Below, piece after piece: positions 11,516 through 21,150 of a stretch of 64,000 nucleotides of DNA (positions are counted from its first letter, which is position 1; each line of letters begins with the position of its first letter). Origin of the DNA: Gari tellinella. Taxonomy: Eukaryota > Mollusca > Bivalvia > Cardiida > Psammobiidae. The position numbers and the translations under genes were made by a program. The notes under the pieces are model-generated. The model worked only from the letters and a program-made list of their open reading frames with translations, did not search any database and was not told the origin of the DNA. Location of the stretch: contig OV277856.1 of assembly GCA_922989275.2 (NCBI GenBank), positions 101,115,038 to 101,179,037 of the forward strand. Reading direction: 5' to 3'.

Positions 11516-11717
11516 CCCTTATCCTGCGGCGATTGCGTCTGCTTCGAAATTGTCGTCTGCAACGTTTGTTAAATTTAGATTTATACATATTTCAAGTAAA
11601 ACACCTAAAGAAGAGTGTCAAACAGTTTGGATCCAGATCAGACACCGCGTTACGCGGTGTCTGATCTGGATCTAAACTGTTTGCAAAACCAATAAAATCG
11701 CGACCAGCAGCAAAGGG
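11516..11717 (+). mobile_element. Family B foldback element with TTAA target duplication
   Basis: Starts CCCTTATCCTGCGGCG and ends CAGCAAAGGG, flanked on both sides by TTAA (11512-11515 and 11718-11721). Core 1 is a strong palindrome with a GACACCGCGTTACGCGGTGTC centre. TTAA targets and CCC ends fit a piggyBac-like non-autonomous element (inference). Confidence 0.85.
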
Positions 11718-11813
11718 TTAACGAATTCCTAGACAATGCTAGTGCGCTGTCGACCCCAATTTCCGTGATTAAACGCAGTGTGCCTCTCATGGTAATGTTG
11801 AAATATAATTATA

Positions 11814-12014
11814 CAGTCGAAACTCGATACTTCGAACTCGCTTAAATCGAACTTACCGCTATTTCATAAGTTTAATATTGATAATGCGACATCGTTTACG
11901 TTGAACGTTGAACATACCCGTATTTCAAACTTAAAAGGTGGCTAAGCCACTTGTTAACTTTGAAATAATGGTATGTTCGAACGAACGCGAGTTCGAAGTA
12001 TCGAGGTTCGACTG
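11814..12014. mobile_element. Family G foldback element
   Basis: Terminal inverted repeats CAGTCGAAACTCGATACTTC and the complement of CAGTCGAACCTCGATACTTC, flanked by TA. Other copies at 35992-36184 and 45131-45323 have a central AAACGTGGCTAAGCCACGTTT stem; here it is weaker (AAAAGGTGGCTAAGCCAC). Ends and target resemble pogo/Tigger-type elements (inference). Confidence 0.8.
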
Positions 12015-12029
12015 TATACACTGTTATAT

Positions 12030-12230
12030 AGAACAAAACGGCCTTAACTATTTTATCGCAAACGGAGACATTATGTTGCATTTTAAAATGGTTTGAGTCC
12101 AGATCAGACGCCGGGTAATCCGGCGCCTGATCAGGACTCAAACCATTTGACATTTGTTTCGATATTCCTAAAGTGAGAAATTTTGAAAAGATAAGCAGAC
12201 GACAAATTTAGGCAGGCACAATCTATAGTG
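12030..12230 (-). mobile_element. Family B relic with core 1
   Basis: Core 1 in a GAGTCC form (GTTTGAGTCCAGATCAGACG and mirror, CCGGGTAATCCGG centre), followed by AAGCAGACGACAAATTTAGG typical of the B interior. Termini are decayed. Confidence 0.6.
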
Positions 12231-12305
12231 GTGAACGAGATAATGGCCTTATGCTTACAGAGTAATACTAATTTAATGCATCATGAACCTGTTCGTTGTC
12301 ATATA

Positions 12306-12700
12306 CAGCGCTTCCTCTCTACAACATCACCCAACGAGAGACAATATGTGTGTGCGTTGTTCGGACGGAGTCGTGAGAGGAAGGGAAAATGGCTTACAGT
12401 TGCAAACAGCATAAATCCAGATCAGACGCCGCGTGACGTGGCGTCTGATCTGGATTCAAGCTGTTTGTCAATCGTTATTATGTTTTTTCTGTCAAAATGT
12501 CCATGTGTGAGTTCACCGTGGGAAAAACAGCAGACGAGACTTATAAACATATATATATAAGCTTATACGACATTGCAGAAGTGAAAGTATTCTACATTTA
12601 ATTGTCTTGTTCAGGGAAAAGCGGCAAGGGTCGATGTAAGGAGGGAATCGTTGTTGTGAGTGCCGTTGTAGTGGGGAGGGGGGGGGGGGGGGGGGGTACC
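12306..12700 (-). mobile_element. Family C foldback element
   Basis: Left end CAGCGCTTCCTCTCTACAAC; right terminal region GCCGTTGTAGTGGGGAGGG runs into a G-tract. Core 1 in GATTCAAGC form lies at about 12402-12472. The C interior block AACAGCAGACGAGAC is present in diverged form. Confidence 0.7.
12678..12696. repeat. Poly-G tract
   Basis: A run of 19 G within the right terminal repeat of the family C element, where other copies have only GAGGGAG. It is a likely expansion of the terminus. Confidence 0.9.
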
Positions 12701-13026
12701 GTAGAAAACTTAACGATTGCCAAGCTTGAACCTTTTCCGCCCTGAAACTCCAAATGGACATTTTCAGTTCCCAATTCAGTCTAGTTCATTTTATTTAATA
12801 TTTATGGGTTTTTTTTGTTAATGTATTTCAATGGGATGAACAATGCAGACCCTAAACAGATGGTTTCTTTAGGAGGTTTCTGATCTGAGACATCATTGTT
12901 TGCATAGGACAAATGTATACTGCATGTGCACACTGTTTGCTTAGAACCTGTATTTGCGCTGGGGTTCAACGAATTAACCTATTCACTGCCGGTCCATCGT
13001 CTGCAAAAAATTGTCGTTAGATTGTA

Positions 13027-13273
13027 CAGTGGAGAATCGGTTATTCTTTCCCGTTTAAACGCAAACGTACGCAAACGCAAAACACTAAAAACGTAGAAAA
13101 GTACAATTTTTGGACAATTCTGATAATTCATGTTTATCTTGGTGGCAAACAGTTTGGAGCCTGATCAGACGCCGTGTTACCCGGCGTCTGATCTGGCTCC
13201 AAACTGTTTGCACTTCAAATAAACGTTTTAGCGTAAACGCTTTTATTGGGAAAGAATAACGTTTTCTCCACTG
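13027..13273 (-). mobile_element. Family A foldback element, near complete
   Basis: AATCGG left end (AATCTG type with one change), AAAACG-type right end, TA at both sides, core 1 with one centre mutation (GCCGTGTTACCCGGC). Confidence 0.85.
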
Positions 13274-13448
13274 TATGTTATACGTTTCAAAGTATAGGAA
13301 TTGTGACTGAATAAACAGCGATATGAGATTAAAACAAGCTGGTTCCTGACCAAAGGACTGATCAGGACCCGGACTGTTTGTAAATGTGGACGAATTCGGG
13401 GTAAGACAAAGAAAAGATTCACGTTTATCGTGCGTAACATGTAAAGTG

Positions 13449-13463
13449 CTCTCTCTCTCTCTT

Positions 13464-13503
<40 letters not shown>
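13449..13503. repeat. (CT)n microsatellite
   Basis: An interrupted CT dinucleotide run with a short T tract inside. It creates open frames rich in Leu/Ser and Arg/Glu on the two strands, which are not genes. Confidence 0.9.
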
Positions 13504-13504
<1 letters not shown>

Positions 13505-13505
13505 A

Positions 13506-13822
13506 CAGCAACACGCCAAGGGAGACACAGGGTGTGTGATGTTCGGATGGAGTTGTTATAGGGAGCGAAAATTATTACCCTTAGATTTTTTTTGCAAACA
13601 GTTTGAACCCAGATCAGACCGTTGGTCACTCGTCTTTATGCTTCTTCTGTCAAAATGTCCAATACGTAACTTTGAAAAAAAGGCAGCAAGCGACAATGTC
13701 AAGCAGACGATATTGCAGCAGGGAAAAGGTGAGACATAATTGTCTTGTTTGGGATACAGTGAAAAGCGTTGTTGTGAGGAGGTACTCGTTGTTCGGATGA
13801 CCGTTATAGGGAGGAAGCACTG
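13506..13822 (-). mobile_element. Family C foldback element, core decayed
   Basis: Starts CAGCAACACGCCAAG and ends ACCGTTATAGGGAGGAAGCACTG cut off by TA. Core 1 is reduced to GCAAACAGTTTGAACCCAG and GATCAGACC. The TA after its right end is also the left flank of the A element at 13825. Confidence 0.65.
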
Positions 13823-13824
13823 TA

Positions 13825-14072
13825 CAGTGGTGAATACGTCAATATTTACCGTTTACACGAAACATAAAGCAAAAGTAATGTAATTAAAAGTAGAAAACAA
13901 CAGTTTTTGAAAAGGTTGACGAAATCTTATAATATGAGATGCACACATTTTGGAGGCCTGCCCATACGCCGGGTTTTCAAGCTTCTGATCTGACGATGGT
14001 CTTTTTCGCAATTGCTATAAGGTTTTTAAGCATGAATGCGCTTATAGGAAAAGTAAAACGTATGCTACACTG
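13825..14072 (-). mobile_element. Family A foldback element, strongly decayed
   Basis: Left end CAGTGGTGAATACG and a right end ACGTATGCTACACTG; the core is poorly preserved (CATTTTGGAGGCCTGC and TTCTGATCTGAC). It directly abuts a C element. Confidence 0.6.
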
Positions 14073-14118
14073 TAACTTACAGAAACTTACTGCTACACAC
14101 AGGAAAGATGCAATGTTA

Positions 14119-14296
14119 CAGTGGAGAATCTGTTACATGTATTCTTTCCCGTTTAAACGCAAACGTACGCAAACGCAAAGCACTAAAACGTAGAAAAGTA
14201 CAACTTTTGGACAATTCTTATAATTCATGTTTGCACTGCAAATAATAGTTTTAGCGTAAACGCGTTTATTGGGAAATAATAACGTTTTCTCCACTG
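14119..14296 (-). mobile_element. Family A element with core 1 cleanly missing
   Basis: Both ends and both inner flanks are well preserved, but the sequence passes from TTCTTATAATTCATG straight to TTTGCACTGCAAATAATAG. The entire palindromic core is absent. The left end has a small insertion of TACATG. Confidence 0.8.
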
Positions 14297-14342
14297 TACA
14301 CACAGGAAAGGTGCAATGATATGGACAACATCAGTTTGTATA

Positions 14343-14551
14343 CAATGAAGAAAACGTTATTCCTTCCCGTTTAAACGCAAATGAAACGCATACTATGTTC
14401 CCTAAAATGTAGAAAAATATTTTTTTTAATTTCTTATAATCTATTTTAATCTGAGTGGCAATCATCTGATCTGATCTGATCTTGTTCCAAACTCTTTGCA
14501 ATATAAATAATAGTTATAGCGTAAACGCATAATTTTGGAAGTTCCTAAGTG
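14343..14551 (-). mobile_element. Family A foldback element, decayed
   Basis: CAATGAAGAAAACGTTATTC left end; the right end is GGAAGTTCCTAAGTG. Core 1 is reduced to a short GATCTGATCTGATCTTG run. Confidence 0.55.
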
Positions 14552-14799
14552 TACATTTAACAAAGAGATTTTATTTAATGAAATGGATACAAGCAAATGT
14601 GGGAAAGAAACATTATATTGATTTAAATAACTGTAATTTTATTATTACACACTTTGCAGTACATGTAATAGTAGGCGGTTCGGTAAAATAGGAATACTGA
14701 ACTGTCTGGACCATCATGTTTGTGTTTGAGTGGGTGAATGAGTGTGTTAATTGTCACGAAGTGAGGATGATATTGAAGGAGGGACATGCAGAATAGAAA

Positions 14800-14985
14800 C
14801 AGTTGATAAGACGTTATTATTTCAAAATAAACGTGTTTATTTGCTTGGAGCCCAATGAAATGCCGGGGAACATTCAGATAAAATACATCATCAGATTTTG
14901 TTATTGTCTGCATTTTATTTATATACATGTACTATTTTATTGCATTTTAGATTCGTTTAAAAGGGAACGCATAGAGCATTCCCTG
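14800..14985 (+). mobile_element. Family A foldback element, decayed
   Basis: CAGTTGATAAGACGTTATTA left end, AAATAAACGTGTTTAT inner flank, a one-armed core (TTGGAGCCCAATGAAATGCC) and a CATTCCCTG right end. Confidence 0.5.
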
Positions 14986-15033
14986 TATTATAGTCAATCG
15001 CTAGGCTGGCCATACAATCACTAACACAGTATA

Positions 15034-15182
15034 TAGAGAATATTTGGTGACTAGCTTTGAATGAGAAATGTTATCTGGCAAGGCGGATGAATATATCAGG
15101 TGAGCCGCAGGCGAACCTGATATTTTCAGAAGCCGAGCCAGATAACATTTCTCATTCAAAGATAGGAACCAAATATTCTATT
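15034..15182. repeat. Family K long hairpin
   Basis: Arms of about 70 bases: GAATATTTGGTGACTAGC, TTTGAATGAGAAATGTTATC at left and the mirror at right ending CCAAATATTC. The loop is GCAG between GGTGAGCC and GCGAACCTG. No second copy is seen. Confidence 0.8.
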
Positions 15183-15299
15183 TATCCTTGTCACAATAGT
15201 AAAATAAATAGAGAATGCTTTTTTTTTAAAGCTAGAGTCATTTTTGGTCCAGATAAGATTCTCACTAAAGAACTATGTTATTCTAGGAAAGCGCGCTAT

Positions 15300-15670
15300 T
15301 ATATAGATGACGTCAGTGACGTCACATCCTAGTTACGTTGAAAAGAAATAAAAGAACCTTTAACAATCTAGTGTTAATCTAAAAGGTGGACACTTATAGA
15401 AGTATGTCAGCAAGCGACTAGTGGCGCGTACTCTATAACGCTTTGATTGCATCGAATAGTTTGAATAAACGTCGTTACACGTCGGGATTCTGTTGAAAGA
15501 GTTTTAGAATACCTTTCCTAACAGCGGGAAAAATAAGCGTCTCGGTGAAAAAAGTAGTTCCGGCTACAGGTCATGTGACCACTTGACATAATAACATCGG
15601 TCATGTGACCACATAGCATAATAAAGCAAAGTTTATCTGTCACCCCTTTATCCGTCAGGAAAACAGGCAC
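15300..15670. promoter_or_regulatory. Cluster of bZIP- and bHLH-type palindromes
   Basis: Two TGACGTCA sites at 15308 and 15317, two copies of GGTCATGTGACC at 15569 and 15599 (30 bases apart) and a CACGTG near 15669. Perfect palindromes of these classes bind CREB/ATF and bHLH factors in animals (known of the families). Whether this is a promoter or part of a repeat is not settled by the sequence. Confidence 0.3.
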
Positions 15671-15924
15671 GTGACAGGATAAAGTTTGTTATGCTTGCAT
15701 TAGCTTTTAATATTCATAAATTGCGTTGTGTCAAACAGTATTGATCCTAATCAGACGCCGCGTAACATTGTTTGCATATAATCATTGCACTAGGGGTAAT
15801 AGGATAGTAAATGGTTTATGAAAATATTTTGAGCAGACACACAGTTTAACCTTAGAGTATCCACCGTCAAAACCAGACGCAAGGCTTCGAATAGATCAGT
15901 CGCCATAAGTATGAGATGGCTGCT

Positions 15925-16150
15925 ACACTGGGGAGACTGTGTTCTTTCCCGTTTTAACGAAAAGGAATGCAAATAACTCAATTAAATGTAGATTTTTTTT
16001 TTATTTCTTTTTATTTATTTTAATATGAGTGGCTAACAGTTTGGAACCTGATCAGACGCCGGGTTACCTGGTGTCTGATCTGGCTCCCAAACGGTTGCAA
16101 TGTACTGGAACATTAACGCGTTCATTGGGAAATAATGCATTGCTTTCATC
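15925..16150 (-). mobile_element. Family A foldback element, right end decayed
   Basis: CACTGGGGAGACTGTGTTCT left end, complete core 1 (GGAACCTGATCAGACGCC and mirror), then CGCGTTCATTGGGAAATAAT before the signal fades. Confidence 0.6.
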
Positions 16151-16565
16151 TTTAATATTGGTCTACACTGTTTGAAATGTCTAACATTCATAGTTTCCTG
16201 CAGCACGGCTTATTCAAAATTCCATTTTCAATAAAGCTGCACGTCGGCGTGAATATTTCAGATCTAATCCCAAATGGCAAATGAAACAAGGGAACATATT
16301 TGCTTGTACTCATATATCAGTTTTAAAATATCTTTTTCAAATGCACTCGTCAAAGATATACTTAAATATTCCTGAAAATTAGATATACAGTTTAATTCGA
16401 TCATTGTTTGCAACAAATGAAAGTGCACAATTCGTCAAAACAAAAGCTCAACATATTGGCAAGTTTTCAGGCATTAACCTTTTCACAACCAACATCTTAT
16501 AAACGGAACTGACTGGTGCAAATAGGGTAGGCCGAGATCTGACTTCGCTATTTGTTTTACAGTTA
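16151..16565. other. No gene seen
   Basis: Unique AT-rich sequence with no supported feature. Confidence 0.45.
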
Positions 16566-16811
16566 CAGTGGAGAATCTGTTATTCTTTCCCGTTTAAACG
16601 CAAACGTACGCAAACGCAAAACACTAAAACGTAGAAAAAGACAATGTTTCGACAATTTTGACTATTCATGTTGATCTGAATGGCAAACAGTTTGGAGCCT
16701 GATCAGACGCCGGGTTACCCGACGTCTGATCTGGCTCCAAACTGTTTGCAATGGAAAAAATGGTTTTAGCGTAAACGCGTTTATTGGGAAAGAATAACGT
16801 TTTCTCCACTG
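16566..16811 (-). mobile_element. Family A foldback element, near complete
   Basis: AATCTG left and AAAACG right ends. Belongs to a sub-variant with TTGATCTGAATGGCAAAC next to the core, shared with the copy at 18510. The right TA flank is changed to CA. Confidence 0.85.
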
Positions 16812-16991
16812 CAATGTCCAAGCTAGGTACGGAAACAATCGTCGTTGCAAGTACTGTACCTTTGCACAGAAAGTTCTACCTTTAGGTAAACAATTACTTG
16901 CATGACTAAAACAGAGCAGATCTTGGGGAACGCTTGATCTGCAGTACCTTCCGAACTAATGAAAATGTTATTTAAAGTACGTTTGCACATA

Positions 16992-17019
16992 CAGTGGAGA
17001 AGACGTTATTCTTTCCCTA
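16992..17019 (+). mobile_element. Solo family A terminus
   Basis: Only the terminal CAGTGGAGAAGACGTTATTC and CTTTCCCTAT are present; the sequence beyond is unrelated. Confidence 0.6.
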
Positions 17020-17159
17020 TATTTACATTCGCCCCATTTAATGTCATTGGAAATATGACGTTTAATTTGTATAGACGAGATTTGTCGAAAGGGCGGGACT
17101 TGTGAATATCATGCGGAGAGGAGAGGGGACCTAAGGATCTGCTCTCCGCGAATCATTTT

Positions 17160-17463
17160 GTTGCGTTGCTTCAGTAATGCGGGTCATGACTGTTCCTTCC
17201 AGGGTTCACATTATTCGTATTAACAAACTCTAATATGGATTAAACATACAAACATACTAAAAATGTTCATTTAATATTAGAAACTACAGCAAATATAATG
17301 TAGATATCAGAAATGAACTGACTTTTTCGGCGTTTAAGTGAAATAAACGACAGAAAATAATCGGCAAATTAACAATGAATCGCTACCACGATTCATGAAA
17401 TTTACCGATCATTTTCAGTCGTTTATTTCGCTTAAATGCCGAAACAAATCAGTTCATTTCTTA
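17160..17463. repeat. Family P repeat with terminal hairpin
   Basis: 17307-17463 is a hairpin whose arms read GAAATGAACTGACTTTTTCG and TTTAAGTGAAATAAACGACAG, with the mirror ending AATCAGTTCATTTC. The preceding 17160-17300 is repeated in inverted orientation at about 18890-19015 (shared GACTGTTCCTT, CACATTATTCGT, CTCTAATATGGAT). Confidence 0.7.
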
Positions 17464-17464
17464 A

Positions 17465-17649
17465 ATGAACACATATACGCTTTAACTATTATTTCCACTG
17501 CAAACAAATATGAGTCAAATCAGACGCCGGGTAAACCGGCGTCTGGTCAGGCTCCAAACTGTTTGCCATTCAGGCTAACAGGAATTTCAGAATTTTCCAA
17601 AAGTAGTCTTTTTCTACGTTTTATTGCGAATAACGTCTTCTCAACTCTA
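17465..17649 (+). mobile_element. Family A element lacking its left end
   Basis: Begins in the inner flank (ACGCTTTAACTATTATTTCC), has core 1 with a GCCGGGTAAACCGGC centre and ends TCTTCTCAACTC. It abuts the family P hairpin, which replaces the left terminus. Confidence 0.65.
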
Positions 17650-17698
17650 CGTTCGAGACTCAATAGCTCGAACATTCAATAATTTGAACTTAGTTTAA

Positions 17699-17922
17699 CC
17701 CTTTCGGCGCAAAATTAATCGTGTGTTGTTTACCCCTTCAACGCTTTATTGCTGTCTGCTTCAACATTCTTGTTTGCAATACCGTTTCAAAATAAAATTC
17801 AATGTAGTATGACTTAAGAAATGACGATACGAATGTCAAATAGTTTGCAGCGTTACGCGGCGTCTAATCAGATTCCAAACTGTTTGCAAAGTCGACTTTA
17901 TGCGTCTTCGATACAGAAAGGG
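17699..17922 (+). mobile_element. Family B foldback element with TTAA duplication
   Basis: CCTTTCGGCG left end and ACAGAAAGG right end, TTAA at 17695-17698 and 17923-17926. One arm of core 1 is lost (GTTTGCAGCGTTACGCGGCG). Its right half is the start of the segmental duplication at 17824. Confidence 0.75.
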
Positions 17923-17962
17923 TTAAACATATTTAATTTCAGATATTTTACGATTATATATA

Positions 17963-18208
17963 CAGTGGAGAATCTGTTATTCTTTCCCGTTTAAACGCAA
18001 ACGTACGCAAACGCAAAGCACTAAAACGTAGAGAAGTACAACTTTTAGACAATTCTGATAATTCATGTTTATCTTGTTGGCAAACAGTTTGGAGCCTGAT
18101 CAGACGCCGGGTAACCCGGCGTCTGATCTGGCTCCAAACTGTTTGCACTGCAAATAATAGTTTTAGCGTAAACGCGTTTATTGGGAAAGAATAACGTTTT
18201 CTCCACTG
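17963..18208 (-). mobile_element. Family A foldback element, filled site of a duplicated locus
   Basis: AATCTG left end, AAAACG right end. Inserted in an AT run of the duplicated segment; the corresponding site near 19196 is empty (GATAATATATATACACATGC). Confidence 0.9.
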
Positions 18209-18509
18209 TATATTATACACATGCATACCATACACAATATGCTACATGTAACAATATCGGAAGCAAGCGTTGCTTATTTAGATCTTCTCCATAGTAGTTC
18301 GTGTGTCTTTATAGATATGCATATCTATATTATAGCATACATTATATTGATGGAAGAAACATGTTAATAATCTATAGAACAATTTCAATGTTTAAAATAA
18401 AAGAAAAGGTGAAACACGCAAGAATGGGAGAACTGTTCGTTTAAAACATTGATGAAGTATAAATGTTAACCTATGGTCGGTCTGGCAGGGGATATGAAAT
18501 GTAATGGTA

Positions 18510-18755
18510 CAGTGGAGAATCTGTTATTCTTTCCCGTTTAAACGCAAACGTACGCAAACGCAAAACACTAAAACGTAGAAAAGGACAATTTTTCGACAAT
18601 TTTGACTATTTATGTTGATCTGAGTGGCAAATAGTTTGGAGCCTGATCAGACGCCGGGTTACCCGGCGTCTGATCTGGCTCCAAACTGTTTGCAATGGAA
18701 AAATGGGTTTTAGCGTAAACGCGTTTATTGGGAAAGAATAACGTTTTCTCCACTG
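18510..18755 (-). mobile_element. Family A foldback element, near complete
   Basis: AATCTG left and AAAACG right ends, TA flanks, complete core 1. Sister of the truncated copy at 19490 through the segmental duplication. Confidence 0.85.
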
Positions 18756-18794
18756 TAGCTCTCATTTAAACATCATTTTTGTTTTCATAATAAA

Positions 18795-19015
18795 GTTGCT
18801 TAAATTAAGAAATGAACTGATTTTTTTTGGCGTTCAAAACGAAATAAATGACAGAAAAGTATCGGCAAATACCACGAATCGCGCTGTGTGCTGTAGTTTC
18901 TAATATCAAATTAACATTTTGTTAATACGTATGTATGTTTATCCATATTAGAGGTTAATAACACGAATAATGTGTCCCCTATAAGGAACAGCCATGACCG
19001 AATTACTGAAGCTGT
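18795..19015 (-). repeat. Family P repeat, inverted partner
   Basis: Inverted copy of the 17160-17400 repeat (GAAATGAACTGATTTT, then AGTTTCTAATATCAAATTAA). It lies between the two copies of the segmental duplication. Confidence 0.65.
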
Positions 19016-19489
19016 GTACATTCGAAAGCAAAACAATAAGTTCCATTGTTTACATTCTAACGATACGAATGTCAAATAGTTTGCAGCATTACGCGGCGTC
19101 TAATCAGATTCCAAACTGTTTGCAAAGTCGACTTTATGCGTCTTCGATACCGAAAGGGGTAAACATATTTAATTTCAGATATTTTACGATAATATATATA
19201 CACATGCATACAATACACAATATGCTACATGTAACAATATCGGAAGCAAGCGTTGCTCATTTAGATCTCCATAGCAGTTCGTGTGTCTTTATAGATATGC
19301 ATATCTATATTATAGCATACATTATATTGATGGAAGAAACATGTTATTAATCTATAGAACAATTTCAATGTAAAAAATAAAAGAAAAGGTGAAACACTCA
19401 AGAATGGGAGAACTGTTCGTTTAAAACATTGATAAAGTATAAATGTTAACCTATGGTCGGTCTGGCAGGGGATATGAAATGTAATGGTA

Positions 19490-19808
19490 CAGTGGAGAAT
19501 CTGTTATTCTTTCCCGTTTTAACGCAAACGTACGCAAACGCAAAACACTAAAACGTAGAAAAGGACATTTTTTCGACAAATTTGACTATTCATGTTGATC
19601 TGAGTGGCAAACAGTTTTCTTGCAATTTATCTCATTAATAAAGAAGAATTTTAGTCGGGAATCACCCGACGTCTGACCAGCCTCTAAACTGTTTGACACT
19701 CAGCTTAAAATGAATCGTGAGAAATGTCCAAACGTTGCAATTTCTTACATTTTATTGCTACGCGTTTGCGTTTCGTTTGCGTTTAATCGGAAAAGAATAA
19801 CGCATATA
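19490..19808. mobile_element. Chimeric family A element
   Basis: The left half is a reverse-oriented A end like 18510, broken after GAGTGGCAAACAGTTTTC at about 19618. The right half (from about 19660) is a forward-oriented diverged A half with CACCCGACGTCTGACCAGC and an end GAATAACGCATATACAG. Two right-type halves therefore face each other. Confidence 0.6.
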
Positions 19809-20679
19809 CAGTAAAGTATCATCGTTACAACTACATGTTCTGAAACAAAAACTAAAGACAAGTTATACGCATGTACCCTAAAGCATGATGAATGCAAAGC
19901 AGTTACGAGTTATATGCTTTGCTTTCTTCAACAACTTACATGTACATTATGTGAACCTTTATCCAAATTTATGAATCGCAATTCCAATGGTTTACTGTAC
20001 GTCTGAAAGTGTTCATTTTAACAATGATTATCTGATTGACTGCTCAGTATATAGTGTAATATAGGACTGTCAGGTCTACAAACCGCAATCATAAATCATT
20101 CAACAAAAGCACTTTGTCCCGAACAATCTTATAGATAATATCACAATACGAGGCTAGCCTATACAGCCAGAAATCTGAGCTGAGTTATCCAACAAAACAT
20201 GTTTGGAATAGTTTTTGGTTATAAACTTGTAGCCTGTTAATTGTTCAACGGATTAGGAAAGGGGGCCAACTGGGGTTATTTTCGAATTTTATGTTTACAT
20301 TTATCTCTACCGAAATTTCCGTGAATTGTTTACCCCTTCACCGTTTCGTTGTCGTCTGTTTTAATTTTGTTGTTTACAAGATCGTTTCAAATTAAGATTC
20401 AATGTACTGTGACTTAAAACATGTCGACACCAGTGTCAAACAGTTTCAAGCGTCATTGAGAGTGAAAGAGTTATCAAGCTAATTACAGCGCCTAATCTTG
20501 ATCCAAGCTATGTGTTTCTTATATTCAATTTTATCTTCATAAAAAATGGATCTTGGTATTTTCGCAGACGCTATATTTAAAGCAGGCGGCAATTCAGCAT
20601 GAAAAGTTTTAAAACAATAAAAAAAATATTACAGTTTGCAAGCTATGTTAGGATAAATCTTGTCGCCTAATATATACTC
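19809..20679. other. No gene; family B left-half relics
   Basis: 20331-20470 reads as the left half of a B element (TACCCCTTCACCGTTTCG, then GTGTCAAACAGTTTCAAGCG). No supported gene. Confidence 0.5.
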
Positions 20680-21150
20680 ACCGAAAAACATAAATTGCAT
20701 AATTTGCACTGCTTCATTATTGTTGTCTGCAAGACACGTTTCAAAGTTAGATTTAAGGTTGTATGACTTAATTAATATCAATAAGAGTGTCAAACAGTTT
20801 GGGTCCTGATCAGACGCCGCGTTACGCGCCGTCTGATCAGGACCCAAACTGTTTGCAAACGCTCTTTTACAGTGGAGAATCTGTTATTCTTTCCCGTTTA
20901 AACGCAAACGTACGCAAACGCAAAATATTAAAACGTAGAAAAGTACAACGTTTGGACAATTCTGATAATTCATGTTTATCTTGGTGGCAAACAGTTTGAA
21001 GCCTGATCAGATGCCGGGTTACCCGGCGTCTGATCTGGCTCCAAACTGTTTGCACTGCAAATAATAGTTTTAGCGTAAACGCGTTTATTGGGAAAGAATA
21101 ACAGATTCTCCACTGTAGGTGTCATTGAGAGTGAAAGTGTTAAGGATGAA
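20680..21150 (+). mobile_element. Family B element interrupted by a family A element
   Basis: The B interior (GTCTGCAAGACACGTTTC, AAGAGTGTCAAACAGTTTGG) and its core 1 (GGGTCCTGATCAGACGCC and mirror) are followed by GCAAACGCTCTTTTA. Family A intervenes at 20870-21115, and the B tail resumes GGTGTCATTGAGAGTGAAAG. The related B at 43676-43820 is uninterrupted at this point. Confidence 0.8.
20870..21115 (-). mobile_element. Family A foldback element nested in B
   Basis: Both ends are of the AATCTG type. TA flanks are duplicated relative to the single TA of the uninterrupted B relative (GCGCTGTAAAGCGTC). Confidence 0.9.

Larger units (their letters stand above)
17824..19617. repeat. Direct segmental duplication, copies at 17824-18635 and 19060-19617
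   Basis: The two copies share ACGATACGAATGTCAAATAG through GTCTGGCAGGGGATATG and into a second A element. Copy one contains an additional A element (17963-18208) that is absent from copy two. The duplication ends inside the A element at 18510/19490. Copies differ by scattered substitutions. Confidence 0.9.

Noticed and set aside
13085..13739. Arg/Glu-rich and Leu/Ser-rich open frames around 13450
   Set aside because: They are translations of the CT microsatellite and of A and C elements.
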